The notes: a model not told the origin generated them from the letters alone. A stretch of DNA of 64,000 bases from Spirochaeta africana DSM 8902 (GCF_000242595.2 NC_017098.1:1984001-2048000); one strand, 5' to 3'; counted from the stretch's first letter, positions 9,237 through 19,800 are shown. Program-made: numbers and translations.

Positions 9237-9265
9237 ATCGTAAACCCATAATTCTCCGGCGTCAA
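9237..9265 (-). promoter_or_regulatory. Probable sigma70-type promoter of the hyd operon
   Basis: Reading the minus strand: TTGACG (complement of 9260-9265), a 17-bp spacer, then TACGAT (complement of 9237-9242). The flanking sequence is AT-rich while the genes around it are not. It would give a leader of about 120 nt before hydC. No obvious Rex-type palindrome (TTGTGA-N6-TCACAA) was seen. Call based on consensus match only. Confidence 0.5.
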
Positions 9266-9304
9266 ACCCTGACTATCGCTTTTTTTGGCGATACAATACG
9301 TAGT

Positions 9305-9847
9305 ATGTTGATGCGCGTATTTCTGCCTCTCATACTGCTGAGCACCGGACTCTCTACGCTGACTGCGTTCCCGATTGTGGAGTCTCAAACCCTCGACCAA
9401 GCCGATTTCCGTTTTCCGGCTGATGCTCTTGAGAGTCCTCATGAAAACAAACCTGTCCTGTTCGCCATCGCCATGAGCGCTACCCAGGAAAACGGTGAAG
9501 AACAGCAAGTACAGCTGATGGACTGGCACCAGCGTCTGCAGAGCGACAGTCGTGTGCCGGATGATCTTCCGATATATCACTTTGCTGTCATTGAATCGCC
9601 ACCATTCTTCGTCCGCGGCCTGATACGCCGTGGCATTCGTCGAAGCCTGCAGGGAAAGGTTTCCGACGACCGGGCTGCCGTCCTGTTTGTCGACAGCACC
9701 CTGGAGTTTGCCCGTACCGCCGGCATCCCGCTGGACACCCAGGCTACCATGGTGGTTCTGAACCCTGACGGAAGCCTGCGCGGGTATATCAAGGGCGATC
9801 TCACCAGCCAGAGCTGGGAACAGCTGCTATCGCTGCTGCTTGAATGA
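9305..9847 (+). CDS. Exported thioredoxin-fold-like hypothetical protein (YtfJ-like)
   Basis: A 180-aa protein with a signal peptide (MLMRVFLPLILLSTGLSTLTA, predicted cut near residue 21). The body resembles periplasmic YtfJ-type thioredoxin-like proteins: a beta strand with PVLFAIAM, a central AAVLFVDSTLEFA strand and the C-terminal MVVLNPDGSLRGYIKGDL, where thioredoxin folds carry the last strands. There is no CxxC, so a thiol-redox role is unlikely. It is divergent from the hyd operon, with the start 195 bp away. No strong Shine-Dalgarno; a second ATG at 9311 is an equally possible start. Function unknown. Confidence 0.7.
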   Translation: MLMRVFLPLILLSTGLSTLTAFPIVESQTLDQADFRFPADALESPHENKPVLFAIAMSATQENGEEQQVQLMDWHQRLQSDSRVPDDLPIYHFAVIESPPFFVRGLIRRGIRRSLQGKVSDDRAAVLFVDSTLEFARTAGIPLDTQATMVVLNPDGSLRGYIKGDLTSQSWEQLLSLLLE

Positions 9848-9918
9848 GGCAGTGAACTCATCAACAGTACACAATCTCTGTACTGGATCTATATCGCTTT
9901 ACTGGTTGTTTTGGATAT

Positions 9919-9947
9919 TTGACAAGACACTTTCTCGCTGATAGGAT
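9919..9947 (+). promoter_or_regulatory. Sigma70-type promoter for the 9978 lipoprotein
   Basis: A perfect -35 box TTGACA (9919-9924), a 17-bp spacer and TAGGAT as -10 (9942-9947). The expected start site is near 9954, only about 25 nt before the ATG. This is the best consensus promoter I found in the window. Confidence 0.65.
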
Positions 9948-9977
9948 AGATCATTCATACCAGAGGAGGATGAAGGA

Positions 9978-10796
9978 ATGAAAAACTATCGTTATTCGGT
10001 GCTGAGCGGTGTACTGATTCTGCTGCTGAGCGTTGCCGTGATCGGTTGTGATTTGGCGGGGGATGATAATGGGGAGGAGAAGGAACCTACCATTACCTTC
10101 ACTCAAAGAGATTTTACCCTTGGGGGCGATGCAATAAGTGAACTGTACATGATGGGGGACTTCACAAATTGGTCGGCTAATGAAGACTATCAATTCAGCA
10201 AGTCAGGAAACACCTGGAGCCTTGAGGTGCCACTGAGTACTGTTGGAGATAGACTTGAGTATAACTTGCTAGGCCGAGTGCAGGATACGCTGAACTCTAT
10301 TAGGGACATTTACTATCTCACCTACGATGCCGATCCACGTCCCGATGGGTTCCTGTTAAAAGATACTCAGTACGGGTACTCATATAATGTGCTTATCGGG
10401 GATGTTGATGTTGTGCCGTATGATGAGTCAGCAGGCACAATGACGGAGATTGATTTCACGGTTGCCGATGATGTGACCATGACGATAGACGGCACCACGC
10501 ACGAGATTGAGGGGGTGTATTTAATGGGCAATTTCAATGGTTGGGATCCAGAAGACCCGGCGTACGCTTTCACTCACAACGAAGCAGAAGGACGATACGA
10601 ACTCACTGCAGAATTTGCAGCAGGCAGCTATATCACCTACAAGCATAGCTACGACTTGAAAGATCACACTTCTAACCCAAATCAGTTCTTTTTTGATTTT
10701 GTTCCGAACGATGTTCAGGATGGAGTAAGCCCGTTACCGACAAAATATATCGACGACGGCTTCAACGGTTATAATTCCTATCTGTATATAGAATAG
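9978..10796 (+). CDS. Lipoprotein with two CBM48/AMPK-type glycan-binding-like domains
   Basis: A 272-aa lipoprotein: hydrophobic leader and lipobox AVIGC (Cys24), then an acidic linker. Two related Ig-like domains follow. The first has LYMMGDFTNWSANEDYQF (about residue 55), the second VYLMGNFNGWDPEDPAYAF (about 175). The MG-N/D-F-x-x-W signature is typical of glycogen-binding E-set domains (CBM48/AMPK-beta) and suggests carbohydrate binding at the cell surface or periplasm; no catalytic domain is attached. GAGGAGG precedes the ATG, and the gene has its own promoter and terminator, so it is monocistronic. GC content is visibly lower than that of its neighbours, which may point to transfer. 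Confidence 0.85.
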   Translation: MKNYRYSVLSGVLILLLSVAVIGCDLAGDDNGEEKEPTITFTQRDFTLGGDAISELYMMGDFTNWSANEDYQFSKSGNTWSLEVPLSTVGDRLEYNLLGRVQDTLNSIRDIYYLTYDADPRPDGFLLKDTQYGYSYNVLIGDVDVVPYDESAGTMTEIDFTVADDVTMTIDGTTHEIEGVYLMGNFNGWDPEDPAYAFTHNEAEGRYELTAEFAAGSYITYKHSYDLKDHTSNPNQFFFDFVPNDVQDGVSPLPTKYIDDGFNGYNSYLYIE

Positions 10797-10818
10797 CCAA
10801 TCGGTTAACTGATAACAG

Positions 10819-10849
10819 CCCGGCCTGCTTTGGCCGGGTTCTTTTTTTT
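10819..10849 (+). terminator. Rho-independent terminator after the CBM48-like lipoprotein
   Basis: CCCGGCC (10819-10825), a six-base loop, GGCCGGG (10832-10838), then TTCTTTTTTTT. A classic GC stem and U-tract, 22 bp after the stop codon. Confidence 0.88.
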
Positions 10850-10912
10850 CCATCACCATCCACCGCTTTGAACCCGGAGGGATTTCCGCTATAGTCGCAG
10901 CAGGGGGGCCGT

Positions 10913-12784
10913 GTGGCACTGATCAGCTTGAAGGATGTACAACTGCGATTTGGTGATGAGCCGCTGTTTGCCGGGATTGACCTGCACATACAGTCTGGCG
11001 ACCGGCTGGTGCTACTGGGGCGCAACGGGGTTGGCAAGTCTACCCTGCTGCGGCTGATTGCCGGGCGGATAGAGCCGGACAGCGGTGCCGCGGCAATTTC
11101 CAACGAGGTACGGGTCGCACTGCTTTCACAGGAGGACGAGACCGGTTTTGTCGGTACGGCGCTGGAGTACTGTCTGGAGGCTGCCAATCCGCCGGCGATC
11201 TCGGAGGTGGAGGCGCAGAAGTTCCTGACCAGATTGGGGATGCAGGCGGACGAAGGGTTTGCAACCCTGTCCGGCGGGGGGCGGCGCCGGGTTATGCTGG
11301 CGGCGGCACTGGCAGCCGAGCCGGAGGTGCTGCTGCTGGATGAGCCGACCAATCATCTGGATATCGATACCGCAATCTGGCTGGAGGGCTATCTGCAGCG
11401 GGAGGCAGCGACCTTGCTGATGATTACCCATGACCGGGCCTTTGCCAAGGCGGTGGCCAACCGGGTAGCCGAGCTGGATCGGGGCGAGCTGTTCAGCTTT
11501 GACTGCGGCTACGAGGAGTTCCTGCGTCGACGGGACAGCCAGCTGGAAAGCGAACAGCAGCAGCGGGCTGCTTTCGATCGCAAGCTGGCGGCCGAAGAGG
11601 CCTGGCTGCGACGCGGGGTAAAGGCGCGACGCACCCGGGATGAGGGACGGGTTCGCGCATTGCTCAAGATGCGTGAGGAGTTCCGCCAGCGCCGCAATCG
11701 CCTGGGCAGCGTCAACCTGAAAGCCGAGGATGCCGGCCGGTCAGGCAAACTGGTAGCCGAGGTGAGCAACCTGAGCTTTACCTACCCCGACAGCCAGGAA
11801 CCGGATCGTCCCCTGATCCACGGCCTGAGTACAACCATCATGCGGGGTGACAAGGTCGGGATTGTAGGGCCCAACGGGGCCGGCAAGACTACCCTGATCC
11901 GGCTGCTGCTGGGCGAGCTGACCCCGGATGCCGGCCATGTGCGAACCGGTACCAATCTGCAACCGCTGTACTTTGATCAGATGCGCAGCCAACTCGATCC
12001 GGACAGAACCGTCGTAGAAAACCTGAGCGGTGGGGATGATCAGCTGATCGTTGGCGGCAAGCCAAAACATGTAAATGCTTATCTGCAGGATTTCCTGTTC
12101 AATCCGGAGCGTGCGCGCAACCCGGTCAAAATACTTTCCGGCGGCGAGCGCAATCGCCTGCTGCTGGCCAAGCTGTTCGCCCAGCCCTCCAACCTGCTGA
12201 TTCTGGACGAACCCACCAACGACCTGGATATGGAAACCCTGGATCTGCTGGAGGATATGCTGCTGCAATATCCGGGCACGGTACTGCTGGTAAGCCATGA
12301 CCGCGAGTTCCTGGATAATGTGGTGACCGACTGCCTGGTATTCACCCCAGACGGGGATATTCACGAGTTTGTCGGCGGCTACAGCGACTGGCGCCAGCGG
12401 GTTGCTGCCGGGTTGCCGGGAGGGACGTCTGCCGGAACAGCTGCGGGCGGCGCACGCAGCGCAGGCAGTACGGGCAATAGCCCCACCAGCAGCCATGGGG
12501 ATGACAGCAGATCGGACAGCAGCACCGCTGCTGCGGGCAGTCGCCCGACCAGGCGTGAACGCAAGCTCAGCTATAAAGAGGCTCGCGAACTTGAGTCACT
12601 GCCGGAACGTATCGCCGGGCTGGAGCAGCGAATAGAGGAGCTGCACACCGCTATGGCCGACCCCGAGTTCTATCGACAGGAGGGGGATCAGGTCGCACAG
12701 CTCACCGGTGAACTGCAGGACTGCGAGGAACAGCTGGAGGCGGCTTTTCATCGCTGGGAGGAACTCGACCAGCTGCCGCAGTAG
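10913..12784 (+). CDS. uup: ABC-F family ATPase Uup
   Basis: A 623-aa soluble twin-ATPase of the ABC-F type, which acts on ribosomes or branched DNA, not in transport. First cassette: Walker A GRNGVGKST (36-44), signature LSGGGRRR, Walker B LLLDEPTNHLD. Second cassette: GPNGAGKTT, LSGGERNR, LILDEPTNDLD. Between them is the ABC-F linker rich in Arg/Glu. After an Ala/Gly/Ser-rich tether (about 500-545) the C-terminus is a coiled coil beginning near KLSYKEARELESLPERI, which is typical of Uup and its DNA-binding arm. GTG start at 10913 after a GGGGGG run. No membrane segments. Tex follows 88 bp downstream. Confidence 0.92.
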   Translation: MALISLKDVQLRFGDEPLFAGIDLHIQSGDRLVLLGRNGVGKSTLLRLIAGRIEPDSGAAAISNEVRVALLSQEDETGFVGTALEYCLEAANPPAISEVEAQKFLTRLGMQADEGFATLSGGGRRRVMLAAALAAEPEVLLLDEPTNHLDIDTAIWLEGYLQREAATLLMITHDRAFAKAVANRVAELDRGELFSFDCGYEEFLRRRDSQLESEQQQRAAFDRKLAAEEAWLRRGVKARRTRDEGRVRALLKMREEFRQRRNRLGSVNLKAEDAGRSGKLVAEVSNLSFTYPDSQEPDRPLIHGLSTTIMRGDKVGIVGPNGAGKTTLIRLLLGELTPDAGHVRTGTNLQPLYFDQMRSQLDPDRTVVENLSGGDDQLIVGGKPKHVNAYLQDFLFNPERARNPVKILSGGERNRLLLAKLFAQPSNLLILDEPTNDLDMETLDLLEDMLLQYPGTVLLVSHDREFLDNVVTDCLVFTPDGDIHEFVGGYSDWRQRVAAGLPGGTSAGTAAGGARSAGSTGNSPTSSHGDDSRSDSSTAAAGSRPTRRERKLSYKEARELESLPERIAGLEQRIEELHTAMADPEFYRQEGDQVAQLTGELQDCEEQLEAAFHRWEELDQLPQ

Positions 12785-12872
12785 CCAATCCGGCAGGGCC
12801 CTCACCAGCAGGCCCATCAATTTCTGTAAAAAACCTGTTTGTACAGCGGCTGCAAGCGTGTATTATGGCGCT

Positions 12873-15041
12873 ATGGCAACTGCAAAAAAGATACTCGATC
12901 GCGTCGCCCGGGAGACCGGGATTGCGGCGTCACAGGTGGCGGCTACCGCCGTGCTGCTGGATGAAGGGGCTACCGTGCCGTTTATCGCCCGCTATCGCAA
13001 GGAGCGTACCGGCGGGCTTGAGGATGTACAGATTATTGCGATCCGTGACTGGATTCAGCGCCTGACCGAGCTGGAGGATCGCCGTACGGTGGTGCTGGAT
13101 TCTATCCGGGATCAGGAAAAGCTTACCCCGGAGCTGGAGGCGCAGATTATGGCCGCCGAGAGCATGGCGGTACTTGAGGATATCTATCTGCCGTATCGCC
13201 CCAAGCGGCGTACCCGGGCAACCATCGCTCGCGAGCGCGGACTGGAACCCCTGGCGGAGCAGATCTATGCGCAGGGATCGGGGGACCCACAGCAATGGGC
13301 GGAAGCATTTGTAAACCCGGAACTCGAGGTGCCGGATCCGGAGGCCGCGCTGCAGGGAGCCGCGGACATCATCGCCGAGCGGATCAGCGAGGATGCCGGC
13401 GTGCGGGCATCACTGCGGATGCTGTTCAGCGAGAAGGCACGCCTGTGCTCGGTACCTGCCAAGGGTCAGGATCCGGAAAAACTGAAAAAGGATTCCAAGT
13501 TCGCCGACTGGCTGGACTGGGACGAGCAGGCCGAACAGGCACCATCGCATCGTATTCTGGCTCTGCTGCGCGGCCGGTCCGAAGGGGTACTGTCGATACA
13601 TGCCCTGCCACCGGAGGACATGGCCCTGGAACGCCTGCAGCAGCGGGTTGTGCGCGGGAACACCCCGGCGGCGCGCTTTGTTGCGGGGGCTGCTGAGGAC
13701 GCCTATGGCCGGCTGCTGCGCCCGAGCCTGGAAAACGAGCTGCTCGGGCAGCTGAAACTGCGAGCCGATGAGGCAGCAGTCGGGGTGTTCACCGAAAACC
13801 TGCGGGAACTGCTGATGGCAGCCCCCTTTGGCCGGCGACCGGTACTGGCACTGGACCCGGGGCTGCGCACCGGCTGCAAGCTGGTCTGTCTGGATGCCCA
13901 GGGGGCACTGGTGCATAATACCACCATCTTCCCCCTGCCCCCGCGCAAACAGATCGCCGAAAGCTCGCGCACCCTGATTGAACTGTGCGACCGCTACGCG
14001 ATTGCCGCAATCGCCGTCGGGAACGGCACCGGCGGGCGTGAGGCGGCCGATTTTGTCCGCAGCCTGGGGCTGCAGAACAGCGATGGCATGCCGATTCCGG
14101 TCGAGATGGTGAATGAAAGCGGAGCCTCCATCTACTCCGCCTCGCAGACAGCCCGTGAGGAGTTTCCGGATCACGATGTTACGGTACGCGGCGCGGTCTC
14201 GATCGGCCGGCGGCTGCAGGACCCGATGTCCGAGCTTATCAAGATCGACCCGAAATCGATCGGTGTCGGACAGTATCAACACGATGTGGATCAGAAGCTG
14301 CTGAAAACGGGACTGGATGATGTAGTGGTCGGGTGTGTCAACGCGGTCGGGGTTGAGCTGAACATGGCCGGTCGCGAGTTGCTGCGGGCAGTATCCGGGA
14401 TTTCCGACAAACTGGCGCGCAACATCGTTGACTATCGCGCCGAGCATGGTGCACTGGGTTCCCGTGCCGAGCTGAAAAAAGTATCCGGGTTAGGGCCCAA
14501 GGCCTTCGAGCAGTGTGCCGGCTTTCTGCGGATCAGCGGTGCAAAAAACCCGCTGGACGCCTCGGCGGTACATCCCGAAAGCTACAGCATCGTAAAGCAG
14601 ATGGCCGCGGATCTGGGCTGCAGTGTGCGGGATCTGATGCAGGATGCCGGTCTGCGCAAACGGATAGAACTCAAGCGGTATCTCAGCGATAGCGTCGGTA
14701 TGCCGACCCTGAAGGACATCCTGGCAGAGCTGGAAAAGCCGGGACGCGACCCGCGCGAGGGGTTCGAGGAGTTCCGGTTCGCCGACGGGGTGAACCAGAT
14801 CAGCGATCTGCGTGAGCACATGCTGCTGCCAGGAGTGGTGACCAATGTAACCGCCTTCGGGGCGTTTGTGGACATCGGGGTGCACCAGGACGGACTGGTA
14901 CACATCAGTCGTCTGGCCGATGAGTTTGTACGCGATCCGGCCCAGGTGGTCAAGGTCGGACAGAAGGTGCAGGTGACGGTCCTGGATGTAGACACCGCCC
15001 GCAAACGGATCAGCCTGTCGATGCGGCCTTCGGACAGATAG
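12873..15041 (+). CDS. tex: Tex-type RNA-binding transcription accessory protein
   Basis: A 722-aa Tex/YhgF protein. Tex proteins bind nucleic acid and affect transcription and stress fitness. Visible parts: the N-terminal helical region (VPFIARYRKERTGGLEDVQ near residue 38), a YqgF/RuvC-like core (VLALDPGLRTGCKLVCLD), a helix-hairpin-helix part (VSGLGPKAFEQCAGFLRI) and a C-terminal S1 RNA-binding domain (GVVTNVTAFGAFVDIGVHQDGLVHIS to SLSMRPSD). The ATG at 12873 begins MATAKK and fits family length; an upstream in-frame ATG would start inside uup and was not used. No good Shine-Dalgarno. Confidence 0.95.
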   Translation: MATAKKILDRVARETGIAASQVAATAVLLDEGATVPFIARYRKERTGGLEDVQIIAIRDWIQRLTELEDRRTVVLDSIRDQEKLTPELEAQIMAAESMAVLEDIYLPYRPKRRTRATIARERGLEPLAEQIYAQGSGDPQQWAEAFVNPELEVPDPEAALQGAADIIAERISEDAGVRASLRMLFSEKARLCSVPAKGQDPEKLKKDSKFADWLDWDEQAEQAPSHRILALLRGRSEGVLSIHALPPEDMALERLQQRVVRGNTPAARFVAGAAEDAYGRLLRPSLENELLGQLKLRADEAAVGVFTENLRELLMAAPFGRRPVLALDPGLRTGCKLVCLDAQGALVHNTTIFPLPPRKQIAESSRTLIELCDRYAIAAIAVGNGTGGREAADFVRSLGLQNSDGMPIPVEMVNESGASIYSASQTAREEFPDHDVTVRGAVSIGRRLQDPMSELIKIDPKSIGVGQYQHDVDQKLLKTGLDDVVVGCVNAVGVELNMAGRELLRAVSGISDKLARNIVDYRAEHGALGSRAELKKVSGLGPKAFEQCAGFLRISGAKNPLDASAVHPESYSIVKQMAADLGCSVRDLMQDAGLRKRIELKRYLSDSVGMPTLKDILAELEKPGRDPREGFEEFRFADGVNQISDLREHMLLPGVVTNVTAFGAFVDIGVHQDGLVHISRLADEFVRDPAQVVKVGQKVQVTVLDVDTARKRISLSMRPSDR

Positions 15042-15075
15042 TTCACTGCCAGGCGGTGCTACCTGCGGGCAGCAC

Positions 15076-15678
15076 CTACTGCACCTGTTCTCCCAGGCGA
15101 ACCCCGCCGCTTACCACCAGAATCTCTGGGATTCCCGGTATAAAGTGGGTAGAGAGCGCAGGGCCATCGACTGCATAGTATACATGCTCGAGACCGCCCC
15201 CATGCCAGTAGAAACTGTGCTGCAGGCGTCCGTTATCGGCGAACAGGCCCTCATCGGCATAACCGGGCAGTCTGCTCCAGCTGCGGCGGGCAAACCAGGC
15301 CGGGCCAAAGCTGAGCCCGAAGCCATGACGCTCGGTGCGGGCAAATCCGCGCGCGCCAAAATGGAAGTAGCCCGCAGGCTGCAGGGCACAATCGCGAAAC
15401 AGGGCAACCGCGAGCTGCAGACCGAGATAATGGTCTTCCAGGACTCCCTGTTGCAGGGCGTCCTCGGCGCTATACAGGGGGATATCTATGCTCAGCTGTA
15501 CCCCGGAGATCGCAACCATCCGGCCGCCGGCATCAAAACGATACCGGTAGAGATCGGCATTTTGCTGCGGTTGCAGATGATAGGTTAAACCCAGCAGGTT
15601 TACCCCGATGCTGATCTGTGCGGCTGCCATGAGCGGCATCGCAGCTGTCAGCAGTATACTCAGCGCAAGGGTGCGCAT
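15076..15678 (-). CDS. Exported hypothetical protein (possible beta-barrel)
   Basis: A 200-aa protein with a clean signal peptide (MRTLALSILLTAAMPLMAAAQ). The mature part has alternating polar/hydrophobic strands and many Gly, Tyr and Phe residues (GLQLAVALF, FHFGARGFA, HGFGLSFGPAWFA), as in small outer-membrane beta-barrels, but I do not recognise a family. GAGGAGG lies upstream of the ATG. It is the last gene of the minus-strand run that starts with the ammonia-lyase, and it is convergent with tex 34 bp away. Confidence 0.7.
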   Translation of the reverse strand: MRTLALSILLTAAMPLMAAAQISIGVNLLGLTYHLQPQQNADLYRYRFDAGGRMVAISGVQLSIDIPLYSAEDALQQGVLEDHYLGLQLAVALFRDCALQPAGYFHFGARGFARTERHGFGLSFGPAWFARRSWSRLPGYADEGLFADNGRLQHSFYWHGGGLEHVYYAVDGPALSTHFIPGIPEILVVSGGVRLGEQVQ

Positions 15679-15714
15679 AGCTGTCCTCCTCCCCCCCCCG
15701 GGATCGATCTATGA

Positions 15715-16851
15715 TCAGGGGGAAATGATCTTGCGATCGGCGCGCATCTTCAGGGCGTACAGCTTGTACAGGTGTACCGCTGCCGTCCGGCCGACTGCGT
15801 AACTGGGAACCGCCAGCAGCAGACCGAAAAACCCTGCCAGACTGCCGGCGGTCAGCAGCACAAAGATGATAGTCAGGGGGTGAATCTTGAGCTTGCGTCC
15901 CATGACCAGCGGGCTGATCAACTGGCTTTCCACCTGCTGCACAATGACTACCAGAACCAGCACCTGCAGCATGGTCCAGGGAGATGCCAGCAACCCGACA
16001 ATCATCCCGGGTACGGTGCCGATAATCGGCCCGACGTAGGGAATCAGGTTGGTTACCAAGGCAACAATCGCCAGCAGCAGGGCATACTCTATCCCGATGA
16101 TCAGATACCCGATGTAGATAAAGGTGCCAACAAACAGGCTGACAATCATCTGCCCCTGGATAAATGCTGCCAGGGCTTCGCTCATGCGGGCCAGGATTTC
16201 CCTGCCTTCAGGTCGATACTCCACCGGCAGAAAACGGACAATTGCTTCCGGCAGCTGATGTCCATCCTTCAGCATAAAGAACAGAATAAACGGGACGGTC
16301 GTAAGCACCACCGTAATCCCGGCGAGAAACCCTGCAAAGGCATTCAGGTTGCGGTTAATCCCCTTGTACAGCTCGGAAACCAGATCCCCGACCCGCTCGC
16401 TGATGTCAAGCTCAAGCAGCTCGGTGTCGGGCAGAATACGCTGTACCAGGGTATTGTCCTGCAGCGATGCGATAAACCCGCGGGCTTCACGCACAAGTTC
16501 CGGGGTGCTATCTACCAGTTTCTCGACCTGCTGCCCGGCTGCCGGGGCGATCATAAAAACCAGCGCAACCAGCATGAGCACAAACAGGAGGTACAACAGG
16601 ATGATTGCAGCAACCCGCGGCAGACGCAGTCGCTGCAGCAGCCGTACGGCGGGATTCGAGAGGTAATACAGGGCTCCCGCCGCGAGTATCGGCAGGAACA
16701 GTGTGGTAACAAGTACCACTACCGGACGAAACACAAAGCTGATGCGGGACCCGACCAGTATTACCAGAAACACCAGCAGGGTTTTGCTGCCCAGGCGTAT
16801 CAGCAGACTGTCATCCCATGGGTTTGGTCGGCGGGTTGGTGCAGGTGTCAT
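15715..16851 (-). CDS. AI-2E family (PerM/YdiK) membrane transporter
   Basis: A 378-aa polytopic inner-membrane protein of the AI-2E exporter/PerM family. About eight hydrophobic segments with a long soluble stretch (about residues 110-200) between the third and fourth, and the family hallmark IPYVGPIIGTVPGMIVGLL followed by QQVESQLISPLVMGRKLKIHPL. Members export small molecules or act as Na+/H+ antiporters; the substrate is unknown here. The start is taken at the ATG 16849-16851; a TTG at 16866 in frame would overlap the stop of the upstream lipoprotein and is a fair alternative. Same strand and tightly linked to the SUMF-type lipoprotein. Confidence 0.9.
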   Translation of the reverse strand: MTPAPTRRPNPWDDSLLIRLGSKTLLVFLVILVGSRISFVFRPVVVLVTTLFLPILAAGALYYLSNPAVRLLQRLRLPRVAAIILLYLLFVLMLVALVFMIAPAAGQQVEKLVDSTPELVREARGFIASLQDNTLVQRILPDTELLELDISERVGDLVSELYKGINRNLNAFAGFLAGITVVLTTVPFILFFMLKDGHQLPEAIVRFLPVEYRPEGREILARMSEALAAFIQGQMIVSLFVGTFIYIGYLIIGIEYALLLAIVALVTNLIPYVGPIIGTVPGMIVGLLASPWTMLQVLVLVVIVQQVESQLISPLVMGRKLKIHPLTIIFVLLTAGSLAGFFGLLLAVPSYAVGRTAAVHLYKLYALKMRADRKIISP

Positions 16852-16862
16852 ACAGGCATCCG

Positions 16863-19800
16863 TCAATGGAGGCTGCGCACTACCCGCAGTCCGGTAGCAC
16901 TATGGTAACTCTCTCCCGGACCAGCACTGCCGGCACGCCCCAGTGACAGCTCTGTCAGGGTATTACGGAAGGATCCGCCTCGCCGCATCCGACGACGGTT
17001 GACCGCTGCAGGATGCCAGTCAAATACCCATTCATCGACATTCCCGCTCATATCATACAGCCCCAGGCTGTTAGGGCGACGCGATCCTGCCGGCTCCGGA
17101 GCGGCTGTGCCAAACACTGCCAGCTCGGCAGCGGTTTGGGGATCGTCCAGCAGTGCATCGGCACCACTTATCCAGTCTTCCTGCTCCCCGCCCCAGGTAG
17201 CGGCTGCCAACCATTCCTGCGCAGTTGGCAGGCGGAATCCATCGGCATCCGGATGAACATGCGGAGCGTCAACCGAGCCCGGGGTGGTATCTACCCGGGA
17301 TGTATTCGATGCCTGCCGTAACGGCGTACGGAAATCGGCATCAACATAATAGACCGGCTGCAGACTGCTGCTGTACTGCTCGTTGAGATATTCGGTGAGT
17401 GCATTGGTCCATACCAGGGCCGATCGCCAGCTGACGCGGGTTACCGGGTAGTCATCGCTTTCGGCACTGAAATGCCGTGCCCCCTCGTCGGGGATCTGGT
17501 AGCCATTCTCGGCTGCCCAGTTGTAAACGGTTCGCCACTGCCCATAGGTAATCTCAGTAGTTCCGATGGCAAACCCTCCCGCAGAAACCAGTTCGAGATC
17601 GATATCGGAATAGTTTTCCACCAGGGTACCAATGGTCCCATCGTCCGTCTCCGGCTGTGCAGGCCCTGACACAGTCTCGGACTCCGACGCCGGATCAGGC
17701 TCTGATTCCGGCATCGATGCCTGCGGTTCCTGGGCTGGTTGTGCCGATTCAGGCTCAGACTCCTGTTCCGGATCTGCCGCCTCCGGCTGTGGTTCCGGCG
17801 CGGGTTCCTCTTGTTCCGAATCGGGAACAACCCTGGTGGCCGGGCTGGTATCAGCAGCACCACGTGCTATTCGCAGCCCGGCGGTAAAGCCGAACAGGCC
17901 ATTTTCGTCCTGTTCAGCCTCGACGCGACTGACCCGCAAGGCCGATGGATTATCAAAGTAACTCCCCCCGCGATGGGCTGGTGCATAACTGGATCCGCCA
18001 TCAGCATCGGCCAGCAATACCCATTCAGATATATTACCGCTCATGTCCCACAGCCACAGAGGGTTGGGGCTGCGCGACCGCACCGCCTCGGTACTGCCGG
18101 GTACACCGGGAACCACCGCGACCTCGCGAGTGGCACGGTGATCATCTACACTTCCAACCGCACCGGATGCATAATTTCCCGGTGTCCAGAACCCCCCGGA
18201 GTTCTCGGGGAACTCCATGGCACCACCGGAAGAGTCGGCGCCTTTATACCGCGCCGCGAGTTCCCATTCTTCGGCAAACGGCAGACGGAATCCGTCTGCC
18301 CGGGACCGCACATGTATCCCGCCGCGAGCTGCATCCGCCGTATTGGCCGCACGCCCCAAGGGCTGCTGAAAATCGGGATCGGCATAGTATACCGGAACCA
18401 GATCTGCATCGTTTACCTGGTTATACATCTCGGTGAGAGCATTCATCCATGCCATCGCAGACACCCAATCTACCTCGGTTACCGGATGATCCGGTCCGGT
18501 TGCTACCCGGTCCGGCCAGTATCCGCCACGACGCCCTGCAGCAGGGATGGTGTACCCAGCAGATTCCCGGGCCCAGTCACGCACACGCGCCCACAGTGCA
18601 TAGGTAACCTCGGTATCTGCGAGCCAGAACTCATAATCAACCTCGGCAGTCAAGTCGTCATCGATCCCGGCCGGGAACTGAACGGCCGGCACCTGCACCA
18701 GAGAAAAATCCGCATCTGTCGAATCAGGTTCATCCCCTGATTCCAGAAATACCGGCAGCTTTACCACCGCGGTAAATTCCGTGTCCAGACCACCATCCCG
18801 GGTTACAGCGGTTATGGTGGTGGTACCGACAGAATGGGCGGTTACCGTGCCCTCAGAATCCACCGATACGATGTCAGGATGTGCGCTTTTCCAGTCAACC
18901 TCTGTATCGGTGGCCTCGCGCGGATAGATCTCGGCTGCAAGCTGCAGCTGCTGACCAGGTTCCAGTACAGCACTATACTCCTGCAGGCTTAATCCCTGCA
19001 CTGCTATACGCACCGTGACGTCAACACGGCGAGATACGTCATGCGGACCAGCGGCATCTATCCGGATTGAGGTGGTACCAGCAGCTCGCGCCCGGACTAC
19101 CCCATCCGGGGTTACCGAGGCAACCTCCGGATTACTGGAGCTCCAGATCAGACTGCGGTCACTGGCATTGCGCGGAAGCACCTCTGCCTCGATCTGTTGT
19201 GACTGGCCCACGGTAAGGTCCAGTGATTCACTCGTTACGTTAATTCTTTCGGGATGGATCAATCGTTCGGTGCGCACCGGTCGCAGACCATGGGTTCCGT
19301 CTTCGTGGTATGGCCTGGCGAAATCACGACTGTCGGGCCTGAGTTCAGATCCCGGGCTGTTCCAGCTGCCGCCACGCAGTGCTCGCTGATCCCCTACATA
19401 ACCAGGATGCCAGTCGAACACCCACTCGCTTACATTGCCATACAGATCGTATATTCCTAACAGCGAAGCTGCACGAGAGGCGACCTCGGCAGTAGAACCA
19501 CCCGAGGTATCACGATACACTGCATGTTCGCGCATGCTGCTGATCCCTTCCGGAAAGGTAGCGGCAGATTGCCACTCGTGATCCCGCGGCAACCGGAAAC
19601 CATCGGCATCTGCCACAACATGCGGGTTGTCCTGGCTTATGAATACATCGCGCCGGATACGTTCTTCACGAGTGGCCCTGCGCAGTGGCAGCTCCTCGTC
19701 ACTGTCAACATAGTACACCAGTTGCCGGTTCGATCCGGTTACTGCATTGTAGTACTCGGTAAGTGCGTTCATCCAGACAGCGGCCGATCGCCAACTCACC

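Noticed and set aside
15055-15076. GGTGCT/AGCACC inverted repeat between tex and the 15076 gene
   Set aside because: No U-tract, ten-base loop and a stem of only six pairs; not enough for a terminator.
15772-16908. 378-codon plus-strand frame over the AI-2E permease
   Set aside because: Rich in Gln, Asn, His and Asp, the mirror of hydrophobic codons; not a real protein.
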